From: Verrucomicrobiota bacterium
GTDB lineage: Bacteria > Verrucomicrobiota > Verrucomicrobiia > Limisphaerales > UBA9464
Length of the DNA: 34,914 bases
Assembly (NCBI GenBank): GCA_025360495.1
Contig: JANYCC010000110.1
Location: forward strand, 1-34,914
Reading direction: 5' to 3'
Under the pieces are notes generated by a model, which was not told the DNA's origin, did not search any database, and saw only the letters and a program-made list of their open reading frames with translations. Positions 23,440 through 33,154 of this stretch are shown piece after piece; position 1 is the first letter of the stretch; the number at the start of each line of letters is the position of its first letter. A program made the position numbers and the translations under genes.

Positions 23440-23835
23440 ATGAAGACCTTCCGCACCGCATTCCTCTCCCTGGCCGTCGGTTCCCTCACGCTCGCTGCGG
23501 CTGAAGTGGACGTCAGCAAGCTCCCGCCGCCCTCTTCCAAGAAGGACCTGACTTACGAGAACGACATCAAACCGATCTTTGAAAAGTCGTGCTTCAAATG
23601 TCACGGCCCGGAAAAACAAAAGGGCAAACTCCGGCTCGATTCCCTCGCGGCGGTCTTCAAGGGCGGCGAAAATGCCCCCAATCTCATCAAGGGCGATAGC
23701 GCCAAGAGCACCCTCGTCCACTCGGTCGCCCGACTCGATCCCGATGAGGCCATGCCGCCGGACGGCAAGGGCGACCCGCTGACCAAGGAGACCGTCGGAC
23801 TCATCCGCGCTTGGATTGATCAGGGCGCCAAATGA
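23440..23835 (+). CDS. Planctomycete/verrucomicrobial-type monohaem cytochrome c
   Basis: 131 residues from ATG 23440. Sec signal peptide (residues 1-21, S-L-A-V-G-S-L-T-L-A-A-A). A haem-binding C51-F-K-C54-H55 follows E-N-D-I-K-P-I-F-E-K-S, the PSCyt1 (DUF1549/1553-partner) pattern, and a probable axial methionine is M105 in D-E-A-M-P-P. The C-terminal K-E-T-V-G-L-I-R-A-W-I-D-Q-G-A-K is the family end. A periplasmic electron carrier or small oxidative-enzyme partner; here it stands alone, without the usual DUF1549/DUF1553 domains. Confidence 0.92.
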   Translation: MKTFRTAFLSLAVGSLTLAAAEVDVSKLPPPSSKKDLTYENDIKPIFEKSCFKCHGPEKQKGKLRLDSLAAVFKGGENAPNLIKGDSAKSTLVHSVARLDPDEAMPPDGKGDPLTKETVGLIRAWIDQGAK

Positions 23836-23904
23836 CCGGCCTCCAATCCCGCCGTCGGCTTGGGTCGGCAGGTGGGAAGTCCCGTTCCGCCGCGGTCCGA
23901 CCGG

Positions 23905-26900
23905 TCACGGCGTAACCCGGACCCGGAACAGATAAGTCAGGCGCGGATCCAAGGCCGGCAAGGTCACCGCCATCGTCCCGCCATCCCCACGCGCCGGATC
24001 CGAGTAGGCCTGCCATGTCCGCAGGTCCAGTGACCCTTCCAACACGTACCCGCGCCCCACCGTCGTCGGCCATTCCAACCGGACCGTCCGATTCGGCTGT
24101 TCCAGCGGCAACGACACCTTGAGCACGGAATCCGCCCGGTGCGGATCCGTGCCGGCCAGGAATTCGGACCGGTCGTCCAATCCATCCCCATCCGTGTCCG
24201 TCGTCGGGGGAGTTGTCAGCAATCCTCCGAAGAACTGTTGTTCCCAGAGGTCGGAGATCCCGTTCCCGTTCTGGTCCGGATAGGTATAGGAGCCGGTGAA
24301 CACCAACCGGTTGGTCGACGTGCCCAGCACCTGGGTTTGCGGGGCTGGCGTCTGATAATACGGCACGGGCCCCCAAGTGACCGAATAGGTGCCGGCCGGC
24401 AGGTTGGTCCGCCATACCAACCCCGCTCCGGCGTAACGGTCGGTCCCCGTTTGCGGGCCCAGGGTGAAGGTTGCCTGCGACAGGTTGTTCGACACCACGA
24501 TGCCGCTCTCCGCCACCACCTGCATCACCACCGAAAGGTCATCAATCATCCAACCCATCCGGGCGGTGGTCGTGAAACTGAACAACTGATAGTTGAAGCG
24601 GAAGCGCACCACCTTCCCCACATATTTCGTGAGATCGATGGGCACTTCCTGCCAGCCGCCGGATGTCTCATCCTGGTTGGCGTATAAGTTATCCCAGGTC
24701 GCGCCGTCGTCGGCCGACACATCCATCTGCGCCGCCTCGACCGTGAGATCGCCAAACCCATCGTCACCCCCGTCGCTCGCCGTGCTGAAGTCATAGTATT
24801 GCCAAAAGCGCAGCTCCGCCTTGTTGCCCCCGATCAGGCTCACTGCCGGCGAAATCAGGTCGGAAATCGCCAGGTCCACCGGATCCCCGCCCAGATTTGT
24901 TCCCCAACAATTGTTCCCGCTATGGGCCGTGACCCCTTGGTCATTGATCGGAACGCCATAGGTCCAGTTCGTCCCCGTCAGCCCGCCGTCGCCTTCACCA
25001 TCCCCGATTCCCCCGCCCAGGCCGGCGGAACCGCTTTCATCATAAACTGCATAACCCTCGTGCCCGCCTTCCAAGTCATCGTGCCAGGGGGGCGACAACG
25101 GCTTGAGTGTCCGGAATTGATAGAGCTTACCGCCGTTGCTTTCCGTTGCCACGTTGCCCGCCGAGTCCCGGCTCACGATCTGATAATAATAGACACGGTC
25201 CGGCACCAATCCGGCCACCAACACCTCGTGCACCGTCCCCCGCTCCGCCACATAGGCCGACCGCGTCAGGAAAGAATCATCACCCGGACTCTCTCCAAAA
25301 CGAACCAATGCATCGGTCTCCTTGTCGGTCGTCCAACTGATCACCGTCTCGTTATAGGCCGGCTCCGACGTCGGGACCGACAGGATGGGCGGAACGGTGT
25401 CGATCACGGCGTCCGTCGACACCGACCGACCGGCGCCATCCACATAGGTGGCAGTCAGGGTGTCGCCGTTCTTCGCCGGTATGCGGATGTCGGCCGGGGG
25501 CAGCGGCGGATCTCCGGCCGGCCCGGCGTGTTGCGGCGCGACCAGCACGAAACGTCCGCGGAACACACCGGAAATCGGGGTCTCAAAACACTGCACCGCC
25601 TGGGGCGCCGGGGTCGTGGTCGTCGACACCACCACCGACACCGTGTTGCTGCCCGCGCGCCGCGGATCGCCGATCTCAATGGAAACCGATCCGGGCACCG
25701 TGAAGGCATCGCTGCTGAGCGCGACCGTCGACAGGCCCGTCAATCCCGGCACGAGGAATTCCACCGCGTTGCCCAGCACGGTCGGGCGATTGTTTGGAGC
25801 CGCGCCGTCGGCCGGCAGCGCCTCAAAGGCAAAGGAAAGGAACACCACGCGGCCCACGCTGTCCTCGCCGGTTCGCGGGAAACGCAACCCCACCACGCCA
25901 CCGTCCTCCTGCACAAACACCGGCGCCGCATTGGTCGCGATCTGCAGATGGTCCGGTCCGTCCGACCACACGATCCCCAGCAGGTCGATCACGTCCCCGC
26001 TGGGAAACGCGCTATAATCCAAGTCCAACTGGGTGCCGCCGCCGACCGGATCGCCCCGGACGGAGCTGATCGAAAACGCGCCTTGGTCCACCTGTTCAGT
26101 GACCACCTTCAGCGTGTTGGTGGCGAAGGCTGTGAGATTCGCCTCGGTCAATCGTGACAGGATGTCGAACGAGGCCACGAACAGCGCGCCGCCCTGGGCC
26201 ACATAGGCCCCAAGAGCGTCGGTGATCCCCGGTGGCGGCCCTTGCAATTCCTCCGGGCGCCAGAGTACCAACCGGTACGGCTTCAACTGTTCGACGGTCG
26301 GTGCCGCGCCCAAGGCCTCCGTGTCCCACACCTCATAATCGATCCCCAGTGCATCCAGTGTCCCGGTCCAGTTTTCCGGCCCGGGATACGGGGTTTCGGC
26401 CAACACCTGCTCGAAAATCTGTTCCGGGGAATACACCAGCAACGCCGTGGCCGCCTTCGGTCCCACCAGACGGAAATAATGCCCGTCATTGTTGTTGGTC
26501 GACACGTTCCCGGCCCGATCGGCGGCGACCAGATAATAGAAATAGGTCACCCCGGGCTGCAGGTCGGGCAGGTTCAACTCGGGCTGCGTCTGGAAGCCCA
26601 GGCTGGAAACCACGTTGGTCACGGCGTTGGTCGTCCCATAATGGATGACCAGCGTGGCCGGTTCACTGAGCGTGCAGGTCACCGTCGCCTGCCCGAATTG
26701 CGCGGACGCCGACACATCGGCGATCACCGGAGCCTGGTTGTCCACCAGCGCGTCCGTGCGGCGCTCGCCCGCCGGACTGGCATCCTCGTAGACGGCGCTG
26801 ATCTGGTCCCCATCGGCCACCTTCAATTGCCCGGGACCCGCGGGGCCCGTGACCAATTGCACCGCGCCGGTGAAGCTCGAACTGGTCCCCACCCGCGTGA

Positions 26901-29154
26901 GCACCAGCGCCAGTCCCGCCGGTTGGGTCGTCGACGTGACCTGCACACCGACCGTTGCCTGAGCTTTCAGGCCGTCATCCACCACCCGCACCGTCGCCAC
27001 GGACGGGACTTGATACGCCTCCCGATCCCAGGAAATCACGCCTTCACCCGGCGCGGGCAGATTGCCGGAAACCACCAGCGCGAAGTCCTGAACCGGAACC
27101 GTGCCGGTCCGATGATGGATGTCCTGCACCACATTGCGCGCCCGCACGCGAACGATCCATTCCCCGGCCTGCGGTTGGGCGATGTGCACCGCCTCGACGT
27201 TGTTGAGTCGGTCGCCTTCCGGGGTCCCGGCGACGGATTCCCCGTCCGCGAACGCATTGCCGCGATACACCGTTCCATCCGGTGCCACCGCCTCCAGGTC
27301 CAGGTCGTTCACCAACGCCGGGATCGCCGCCGGCAACCCGGGCACGTCGGTATAAACCAAGGTGATCTTCACGGGCTCCGCCGCACCGATCACCACCCGC
27401 TTTTCCCAAACCTGCCCCGTCACCAACTCAGACCCTTGGTCGGTCAGGTCATAATGCCTCTCCGAGGCGATCAGGTTTTCCAGGTTGATCCGTCCCCACC
27501 CCTCGTCGGGATTCGGCACCGGCGCCGTGTCCCCCACCACCGTGCCCGGGTCCGTAGGATCAGTCGGGTCGCCCGGCAACACCGCCGTGCCCATGTCCTC
27601 GGCCGAATTGATCAACGCCGCCTTCACCAGCGCGGGCGAGGGCGTCGCCCCGCCGTGACGGCTCCGATACCATTGCACGATCACCGCGCAGGCCCCGCTG
27701 GCATGGGGACCGGCCTGTGAAGTGCCGCCCATGTACATGTAATTGGCATCGATCGGCGACCACGCGTATTGATCGGTCGCCGCCTGCGACAACAACGACG
27801 CGATCCACGTTCCCGGCGCCGTCACGTCCGGCTTGATCCGGCCATCCTCCGCGGGACCCCGGCTGGAAAAATCCGCCATCACCTCGCGGCCTTGGTCGTA
27901 AATCCCAAACGTGAACCGGTCGTTCTCGCACGCCCCGGTCGCGATGACATTTTTCGCGACGGCCGGACTGTCCATCGTCTGCGGTCCGGGACCCGCGTTG
28001 CCGGCGCTGAATTCCAGCACGTACTGCTGGTCACCGGGGGTCAGCGCATCCGCGTCGCGCACCAACGCATCAAATTCGGCCGCGCTCAAATCGTACTGTC
28101 CCTGCGTGTCGTCGCCCCACGAATTGGACCCCACATAAGCACCGGCCCGCACCGCGTCCCGGGTGAGCCGTTCGTTGGATTCCGGGGGAAAATAATCGCC
28201 CGCACCGTCAAAGATCCTTTGGGCCACGAGATGCGCCCCCGGGGCCACTCCCAATCCGTACAGGAATCCACCGTCGTCCACCTCCCCGGTCGCGGCATTC
28301 CCCGCCACAATTCCCGCGCAATGGGTCCCGTGGGAATGCTCGTCGCTCGCGTCGGCAAGGGTGCCGTAAAACAGGAACGCATCCACCCGCCCGGCCAGAT
28401 CGGGGTGCATCCCGTCCGCTTCGCCCACATCAATCCCCGAATCCGCGACCGACACGGTGACCCCGCTGCCATCAAACCCCAAGGCCTGCACATGGGCCAG
28501 AGTCCCCGGTGTGTCCGTGTCCCCTCCCACGATCTTGGAGGCGATCTCGTCGATCAACTTCATCCGCGGGGCTTTCTCAATCCACAGGACGGCGGGTGAA
28601 CGCACCAATTCCACGAGGCGCCGGGCATCCACCCTCCCGCTGACAAAGGTGCCGAAAGAAGGGATGGAATGAGTCTGCGCAGCGATGACCCGGAGCCGGA
28701 CAAAGGCCAGTTCCACCGGCGTGGCTCCGGGGCGCACGAGGAGTTTCACGGGAACATTGGTGGCCGGATTCGCCGCAAAGGCCTCGGTGATCCGTGGATG
28801 GAGCTTATGGCGCGGCTCGAACGTCCCCACCCACCGCACATACGGCAACGCCCGCAATCCCCCCAGTCGGACCCCGTCCAAACGCACCAAAAACGCGTCG
28901 TCTGGCACGAAATTCATCAACTCCACCCCCTGCCCCGCCAGTTCGGTGCGCCACGACGGCTCGCAGTGATTCGTGAACTGGAGCAGGTAAAGCCCCGATA
29001 CCGGCAGATCATCCACCACCGCCGGACGCGCCGTCCGCGGGGGACGTTCCGGGGTCTCAATCGTCTCCGTGCGCAGACGGATCAGCTTGGTGTCGGCCAA
29101 CAGCAGGCCGACCCACAGCCAGCCGGCAAGGAACAGACTCAAACGCTGGATCAC
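23905..29154 (-). CDS. Giant secreted subtilisin-like (S8) protease with multi-domain tail
   Basis: 1749 residues. Signal peptide 1-20; a prodomain-like part to about 205; S8 catalytic domain about 206-570 with D238 (V-A-D-S-G-I-D), H275 (H-G-T-H-C-A-G), oxyanion N386 (S-A-G-N-A-G-P) and S479 (G-T-S-Q-A-G-P), so the triad is complete. Then a P-domain-like beta sandwich (about 580-700), FN3-like modules (about 700-890 and 1255-1350), a GATase1/ThuA-like Rossmann segment (about 900-1130), a MAM/InhA-like jelly roll (about 1355-1545), and a tail with the calcium-type repeat D-T-D-G-D-G-L-D-D and a beta end. Secreted, probably calcium-stabilised, for external polymers. No partner protease gene is adjacent. 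Confidence 0.93.
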   Translation of the reverse strand: MIQRLSLFLAGWLWVGLLLADTKLIRLRTETIETPERPPRTARPAVVDDLPVSGLYLLQFTNHCEPSWRTELAGQGVELMNFVPDDAFLVRLDGVRLGGLRALPYVRWVGTFEPRHKLHPRITEAFAANPATNVPVKLLVRPGATPVELAFVRLRVIAAQTHSIPSFGTFVSGRVDARRLVELVRSPAVLWIEKAPRMKLIDEIASKIVGGDTDTPGTLAHVQALGFDGSGVTVSVADSGIDVGEADGMHPDLAGRVDAFLFYGTLADASDEHSHGTHCAGIVAGNAATGEVDDGGFLYGLGVAPGAHLVAQRIFDGAGDYFPPESNERLTRDAVRAGAYVGSNSWGDDTQGQYDLSAAEFDALVRDADALTPGDQQYVLEFSAGNAGPGPQTMDSPAVAKNVIATGACENDRFTFGIYDQGREVMADFSSRGPAEDGRIKPDVTAPGTWIASLLSQAATDQYAWSPIDANYMYMGGTSQAGPHASGACAVIVQWYRSRHGGATPSPALVKAALINSAEDMGTAVLPGDPTDPTDPGTVVGDTAPVPNPDEGWGRINLENLIASERHYDLTDQGSELVTGQVWEKRVVIGAAEPVKITLVYTDVPGLPAAIPALVNDLDLEAVAPDGTVYRGNAFADGESVAGTPEGDRLNNVEAVHIAQPQAGEWIVRVRARNVVQDIHHRTGTVPVQDFALVVSGNLPAPGEGVISWDREAYQVPSVATVRVVDDGLKAQATVGVQVTSTTQPAGLALVLTRVGTSSSFTGAVQLVTGPAGPGQLKVADGDQISAVYEDASPAGERRTDALVDNQAPVIADVSASAQFGQATVTCTLSEPATLVIHYGTTNAVTNVVSSLGFQTQPELNLPDLQPGVTYFYYLVAADRAGNVSTNNNDGHYFRLVGPKAATALLVYSPEQIFEQVLAETPYPGPENWTGTLDALGIDYEVWDTEALGAAPTVEQLKPYRLVLWRPEELQGPPPGITDALGAYVAQGGALFVASFDILSRLTEANLTAFATNTLKVVTEQVDQGAFSISSVRGDPVGGGTQLDLDYSAFPSGDVIDLLGIVWSDGPDHLQIATNAAPVFVQEDGGVVGLRFPRTGEDSVGRVVFLSFAFEALPADGAAPNNRPTVLGNAVEFLVPGLTGLSTVALSSDAFTVPGSVSIEIGDPRRAGSNTVSVVVSTTTTPAPQAVQCFETPISGVFRGRFVLVAPQHAGPAGDPPLPPADIRIPAKNGDTLTATYVDGAGRSVSTDAVIDTVPPILSVPTSEPAYNETVISWTTDKETDALVRFGESPGDDSFLTRSAYVAERGTVHEVLVAGLVPDRVYYYQIVSRDSAGNVATESNGGKLYQFRTLKPLSPPWHDDLEGGHEGYAVYDESGSAGLGGGIGDGEGDGGLTGTNWTYGVPINDQGVTAHSGNNCWGTNLGGDPVDLAISDLISPAVSLIGGNKAELRFWQYYDFSTASDGGDDGFGDLTVEAAQMDVSADDGATWDNLYANQDETSGGWQEVPIDLTKYVGKVVRFRFNYQLFSFTTTARMGWMIDDLSVVMQVVAESGIVVSNNLSQATFTLGPQTGTDRYAGAGLVWRTNLPAGTYSVTWGPVPYYQTPAPQTQVLGTSTNRLVFTGSYTYPDQNGNGISDLWEQQFFGGLLTTPPTTDTDGDGLDDRSEFLAGTDPHRADSVLKVSLPLEQPNRTVRLEWPTTVGRGYVLEGSLDLRTWQAYSDPARGDGGTMAVTLPALDPRLTYLFRVRVTP

Positions 29155-29259
29155 ACCCCCAAGCTAGCCAGTCGCGTGCCGGGGACAAGACTGCGGGACC
29201 AACCGGCAGATGAGAGGGTCCGACTGCGGATGTCCGACCCCACCTGCGAGGATGCCGGC

Positions 29260-29439
29260 ATGAAACAAGACGTCCGGGCCGGCCGGAAGCAGCAATTGCA
29301 GTTCCCTTTGCCCACCCCCCGGGTTCCCGGAACGCGCCCGGCCCGACCCTGCAGCCGGGAACGGGCGGACTGGTGGTTCCGCCAGATGCGTCGGGTCGTC
29401 GAGGAAGGGATCGATTACCGCAGCCCGGGCGTGTTCTGA
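29260..29439 (+). CDS. Short basic protein of unknown function
   Basis: 59 residues starting ATG 29260, with a good GAGG ribosome site eight bases upstream. N-terminus is Gln/Arg/Pro-rich; the C-terminal half (R-A-D-W-W-F-R-Q-M-R-R-V-V-E-E-G-I-D-Y) looks like a short amphipathic helix with a W-W-F aromatic patch. From memory such small W-W-F-x-Q-M-R proteins occur in verrucomicrobial genomes, but I cannot verify it. It lies divergent from the protease and convergent with thyA; its stop codon lies inside one arm of a 7-bp inverted repeat (29436-29442 with 29462-29468) whose other arm holds the thyA stop. Confidence 0.6.
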   Translation: MKQDVRAGRKQQLQFPLPTPRVPGTRPARPCSRERADWWFRQMRRVVEEGIDYRSPGVF

Positions 29440-29464
29440 GGCAGCGGTTCCCACTGATGGGGCC

Positions 29465-30259
29465 TCAGACCGCGATCGGGGCTTTGATCGCCGGGTGCGG
29501 ATCGTAGCCGGTCAGTTCAAAATCCTCGTACTCGAACTCCAGCAGTTCCCGCCGCGCCGGGTCCAGCCTCATCACCGGCAAGGGTCGGGGTTCGCGGGTG
29601 AGTTGGAGCCGGGCCTGTTCGACGTGGTTCGCGTAAAGATGCAGGTCACCGAAAGTGTGGACGAAGTCGCCCGGCTTCAACCCGGTCACCTGCGCCACCA
29701 TCAGGGTCAGCAGTGCGTAACTGGCAATGTTGAAAGGCACCCCGAGGAAGATATCGGCGCTGCGCTGGTACAACTGGCAGCTCAATTCGCCGTCGCTGAC
29801 GTAGAATTGGAACAATGTGTGGCACGGGGGCAATGCCATCTGGTCGAGTTCGCCCGGGTTCCACGCGCTCACGATCAACCGCCGGCTGTCCGGGTTGCGC
29901 CGGATCTCGTCGACCACCCACCGGATCTGGTCCACCGAACGTCCGTCCGGCGTCCGCCAATCGGTCCATTGGGCCCCGTACACGCGGCCCAGGCTGCCGT
30001 CCGGCTTCGCCCATTCGTTCCAGATCGACACCCCGCGTTCCTGCAGCCAGCGGACGTTGGTCTCGCCCCGCAGGAACCAGAGCAATTCGTAGATCAACGA
30101 CTTCAGGTGGATCTTCTTGGTCGTCACCAAGGGAAAGCCATCCGCCAAGGGAAACCGCAGTTGTGCCCCGAACACACTGTGCGTGCCGGTGCCCGTGCGG
30201 TCGGGCTTGAAGCGGCCATGTTCCAGGACCTGCCGGAGAAGTTCGTGGTATGGGCGCAT
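29465..30259 (-). CDS. thyA: Thymidylate synthase
   Basis: Reductive methylation of dUMP to dTMP with 5,10-methylene-tetrahydrofolate. 264 residues, the same length as E. coli ThyA, with nucleophile C146 in [12 protein letters not shown] and the phosphate-binding arginines in [11 protein letters not shown]; later [14 protein letters not shown]-type signatures (here L-Y-A-N-H) and D-P-H-P. The ATG at 30259 (M-R-P-Y-H-E-L-L) gives this canonical length; the upstream ATG 30286 would overlap the preceding gene. It starts 11 nt after the oxidoreductase stop, so it may be read from the rhamnose block, which is unusual for this housekeeping gene. No DHFR gene is beside it. Confidence 0.97.
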   Translation of the reverse strand: MRPYHELLRQVLEHGRFKPDRTGTGTHSVFGAQLRFPLADGFPLVTTKKIHLKSLIYELLWFLRGETNVRWLQERGVSIWNEWAKPDGSLGRVYGAQWTDWRTPDGRSVDQIRWVVDEIRRNPDSRRLIVSAWNPGELDQMALPPCHTLFQFYVSDGELSCQLYQRSADIFLGVPFNIASYALLTLMVAQVTGLKPGDFVHTFGDLHLYANHVEQARLQLTREPRPLPVMRLDPARRELLEFEYEDFELTGYDPHPAIKAPIAV

Positions 30260-30270
30260 GGCGATCGGGC

Positions 30271-31605
30271 TCAGACCTGGAACCACGCCGGGTCAAACAC
30301 GATCCGTCCCCCTTGCCGCACGGCCTCGTTCGCCTTGATCGCGATCACCGCCGCCTCGAAGCCCACCTTCCAATCCGCGTCCGGCTTTGAACCGTCGTCC
30401 GCGTGCTCGATGAATTTCTCCAGCGCGTACTTCAGAGGCGGTTCGGTCTGCGATGCCGCTTCGGCCGGCTTCTTCCCTTGCGCCAGGATCTTGGTCGCGT
30501 TGGCCACCAGCGCGATGCCCGAATCCTCGAGGAAATCGTCCTTCCGCGCGTACACTTCCCAACCCAGCAGCGGCGCATCGGTCTCCTTGAACATCCACGC
30601 CTTGTTGTCCCGGATCAGCACCGCGGCATCCGACCCGAAGAACACGTCGTGCTCGCCCTCGAAGGAATTGGCGAGGGTGGCCGAATAGGTGTGGCGCAAG
30701 CCCCCTTTGAACTCGAGCACCACGGTGACCGTGTCCGCCACCTCCCGGCCGTCCTGCCATTGGAGCACCCCGCCGAAACCGTTCACCGCCACCGGCATCT
30801 GGTCGAAGTACCACCGCGCCAGATCCAGGCTGTGCATCCCGATCTCGCCGATGAGCCCGATCGACGTCTCCTTGTTGAGTCGCCAGTTGAGCGACTGTTC
30901 CCGCTCGGGATTGGGCGAGGTGCGGCGCCAGCTTTGCTTCCGGTTCCACTGGCCCCGGGACATCGCGGAATGCCCGGTGGCACCCGTCCGGATGAACTTG
31001 AGCACATGATGATTCTGCGGGTTCTCGCGCAATTGGAGCCCGGTCTGGAACACCTGTCGGGCCGGCAACGCCTTCGCCGCCCGGGCGATCTCCCGGGCAT
31101 CCTCCAGCGTGTGGGCGATCGGGGCCTCCAGGTAAACGTGCTTGCCCGATTGCATCGCTGCCAACGCGATCTCCCGGTGAAGATGCGTCGGGGTCGCGAT
31201 GACCACGCCCTGGACCTCGGGATTGGCCAGCAATTCCTTGTAATCCGCATGCTGCGCGGCCTTCGGGGCCGCCTCCGCCGCACGCTTGAACGCCGACTTG
31301 TAGGTGTCGCATAAGGCCGTCACCGGGGCATTGGGCAGGCGGTTCAACATCGAGAGGATGTCGCGCCCCTGGGTCCCCAACCCGATCACGCCGATCTTCA
31401 ACGGCTTGGCGGGGGGCTTCTCCTTGTAATTGGGGTCGGCTTTGGGCGGGGGCAACACCTTGCCTTCCGCGGCCGCCTGTTCCGCCTTTTTGACTTCCTG
31501 GGCGTCCAGGGGCACGCCGCCCAAGGCCGTGAAAAACGCGGCCAGCGAACCGGCCTTCACGAAGTCGCGACGGGGAAATTCCGGACGGGTGCTTTCAGGA
31601 GTCAT
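30271..31605 (-). CDS. Tat-exported Gfo/Idh/MocA oxidoreductase, lysine of the EKP motif missing
   Basis: 444 residues. Twin-arginine signal [16 protein letters not shown] at 11-27, so probably periplasmic. Rossmann NAD(P)-binding strand [10 protein letters not shown] at about 71-80. The position of the family catalytic E-K-P is E160-A161-P162 here ([11 protein letters not shown]), so the usual lysine is absent; the later G-E-I-G-M-H-S-L-D segment keeps the conserved histidine. Such EAP variants are known to me in PVC and Acidobacteria genomes but with no assigned reaction. It is 54 nt downstream of the rhamnulokinase and 11 nt upstream of thyA. A sugar-acid or inositol-type substrate is only a guess. 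Confidence 0.9.
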   Translation of the reverse strand: MTPESTRPEFPRRDFVKAGSLAAFFTALGGVPLDAQEVKKAEQAAAEGKVLPPPKADPNYKEKPPAKPLKIGVIGLGTQGRDILSMLNRLPNAPVTALCDTYKSAFKRAAEAAPKAAQHADYKELLANPEVQGVVIATPTHLHREIALAAMQSGKHVYLEAPIAHTLEDAREIARAAKALPARQVFQTGLQLRENPQNHHVLKFIRTGATGHSAMSRGQWNRKQSWRRTSPNPEREQSLNWRLNKETSIGLIGEIGMHSLDLARWYFDQMPVAVNGFGGVLQWQDGREVADTVTVVLEFKGGLRHTYSATLANSFEGEHDVFFGSDAAVLIRDNKAWMFKETDAPLLGWEVYARKDDFLEDSGIALVANATKILAQGKKPAEAASQTEPPLKYALEKFIEHADDGSKPDADWKVGFEAAVIAIKANEAVRQGGRIVFDPAWFQV

Positions 31606-31659
31606 ACGGTGTGCGCGGCCACTCTACGCGGACCGTTCGGGGTGCCAAGGCCACATTGT

Positions 31660-33153
31660 TCATGCCCCCAACAACACCGCGAACCGCGCCCGTGCCTCGG
31701 CCCATCGCCCGGAGGGATCCGACCGCGGCGGGAACGGAACCACCCCGGACGAAGCCCGCACCACCTCGCGGGCCGCCGCCAAGGATCCGAGTTCGCCCAT
31801 CGCCCGCGCCTGCCACAACAGGTTCCCCAACACCGTCGCTTCCGTCGGACCCGCCAGGACCAGGCGCCCGGAAGCGTCCGCCGCGGCCTGGTTGAGCAAG
31901 GCGTTCCGCGCCCCTCCGCCCACGATGTGCACGGCCTCGAACCGGGTCCCCGCGAGCTCCTCCAATTGGGACAGCACCACCGAGTATTTCAACGCCAGGC
32001 TGTCGAGGGCGCAACGCACCAACTGCGCCTCGGTCTCGGGCACCGGCTGGCGCGTCTCCACACAATAAGATTGGATCGCCGCCGGCATGTCCGGCGGGTT
32101 AAGAAACCGCGGGTCATCGGGATCGACGAGGCTCCGCAGGGCGGCCGCCCCTTCGGCCAACGCCACCAACGCGACATAGTCCGACGTCCCGCCCCGGGCT
32201 TCGAACACCACCCGGCATCGCTGCACCAGCCACAGGCCCATGACATTCTTGAGCACCCGCCACGTGCCCTCCACCCCGCCCTCATTCGTCACGTTCAACC
32301 CCAGCGCGCGGTCGGATAATTCCGGGGTCGCCGATTCATATCCGACCAGCGACCAGGTCCCGGAACTTATATAAGCCCAGTCACGACGTCCAGTCCGCTC
32401 CGCCGGCACACCCGCGACCGCCGAACCGGTGTCGTGGGTCGCCGGCGCCACCACCGGCACCCGGCGCAATCCGGTGGCGGCGGCCACCCCGGCCCGCAGT
32501 TCACCCAATCGCGTGCCGGGTTCCACCAATTCGGGCAGGCAATGGGTCGGCAGTCCGAAACGACCCAATAATTCCGTCGACCACGCCCGGCGTTGCGGAT
32601 CCAGGAACTGGGTCGTGGTCGCGTTCGTGAACTCCACGGTGTTGGATCCGCACAGGCACCAGTTCAACCAGTCGGGGATCATCAGGAACCGTTCGGCCGC
32701 CGCGAAGATCTCCGGACTCGTCCGCCAGCGCGCGATCCATTGATAAAGCGTGTTGATGGGCATGAACTGGACCCCGCTGCGCGCAAAGATCTCGGACCTG
32801 GGCACCGTCGCCAGCGCCTCCTGATAGGCCGCGACATGCGACGGGTCCCGATAACAGAACGGCAGCCCCAGCATTTCCCCCGACTTCGACAGCAGGACAT
32901 AATCCAGCGCCCAGGTGTCGACGCCGATGGAAACAATCGAGGCGCCATATCGGGCTGCGGCCAGTCCGAGCCCGTGCCGGATCTCGGACCAGAGACGCAC
33001 CGGGTCCCAGCGCAGGGTGCCGGCGATTTCCACGGGTCCGTTCGCGAACCGGTGGACTTCCGCCAGTTCCATCCGGCGTCCGTCCCAGACGCCCGCCATC
33101 ACCCGGCCGCTCTCCGCCCCGAGATCAATCCCCATATAAGTTTGCCGGGCCAT
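31660..33153 (-). CDS. rhaB: L-rhamnulokinase (FGGY family)
   Basis: Phosphorylates L-rhamnulose, the second step of L-rhamnose catabolism. 497 residues from ATG 33153 (M-A-R-Q-T-Y-M-G-I-D-L-G-A-E-S-G-R-V). Signatures: G-I-D-L-G-A-E-S-G-R at the N-terminus, V-D-T-W-A-L-D-Y, a Y-R-D-P after L-P-F-C, S-S-G-T-W-S-L, N-E-G-G-V-E-G-T-W-R-V-L-K-N, and V-G-G-G-A-R-N near the C-terminus (adenosine pocket). The upstream open frame to 33258 lies in the transporter gene. It starts one base after the stop of the binding-protein gene, so they are one transcript. RhaA and RhaD-type enzymes are not in the window; they may lie to the right. Confidence 0.95.
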   Translation of the reverse strand: MARQTYMGIDLGAESGRVMAGVWDGRRMELAEVHRFANGPVEIAGTLRWDPVRLWSEIRHGLGLAAARYGASIVSIGVDTWALDYVLLSKSGEMLGLPFCYRDPSHVAAYQEALATVPRSEIFARSGVQFMPINTLYQWIARWRTSPEIFAAAERFLMIPDWLNWCLCGSNTVEFTNATTTQFLDPQRRAWSTELLGRFGLPTHCLPELVEPGTRLGELRAGVAAATGLRRVPVVAPATHDTGSAVAGVPAERTGRRDWAYISSGTWSLVGYESATPELSDRALGLNVTNEGGVEGTWRVLKNVMGLWLVQRCRVVFEARGGTSDYVALVALAEGAAALRSLVDPDDPRFLNPPDMPAAIQSYCVETRQPVPETEAQLVRCALDSLALKYSVVLSQLEELAGTRFEAVHIVGGGARNALLNQAAADASGRLVLAGPTEATVLGNLLWQARAMGELGSLAAAREVVRASSGVVPFPPRSDPSGRWAEARARFAVLLGA

Positions 33154-33154
33154 T

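Noticed and set aside
26242-27720. 492-codon plus-strand open frame opposite the S8 protease
   Set aside because: Arg/His/Gly-rich low-complexity product, antisense to a well-supported protease; same for 24799-26157.
29218-29238. gtccgac repeated twice 14 bp apart downstream of the protease start
   Set aside because: Only 1.5 copies of a short GC-rich unit; not distinguishable from chance.
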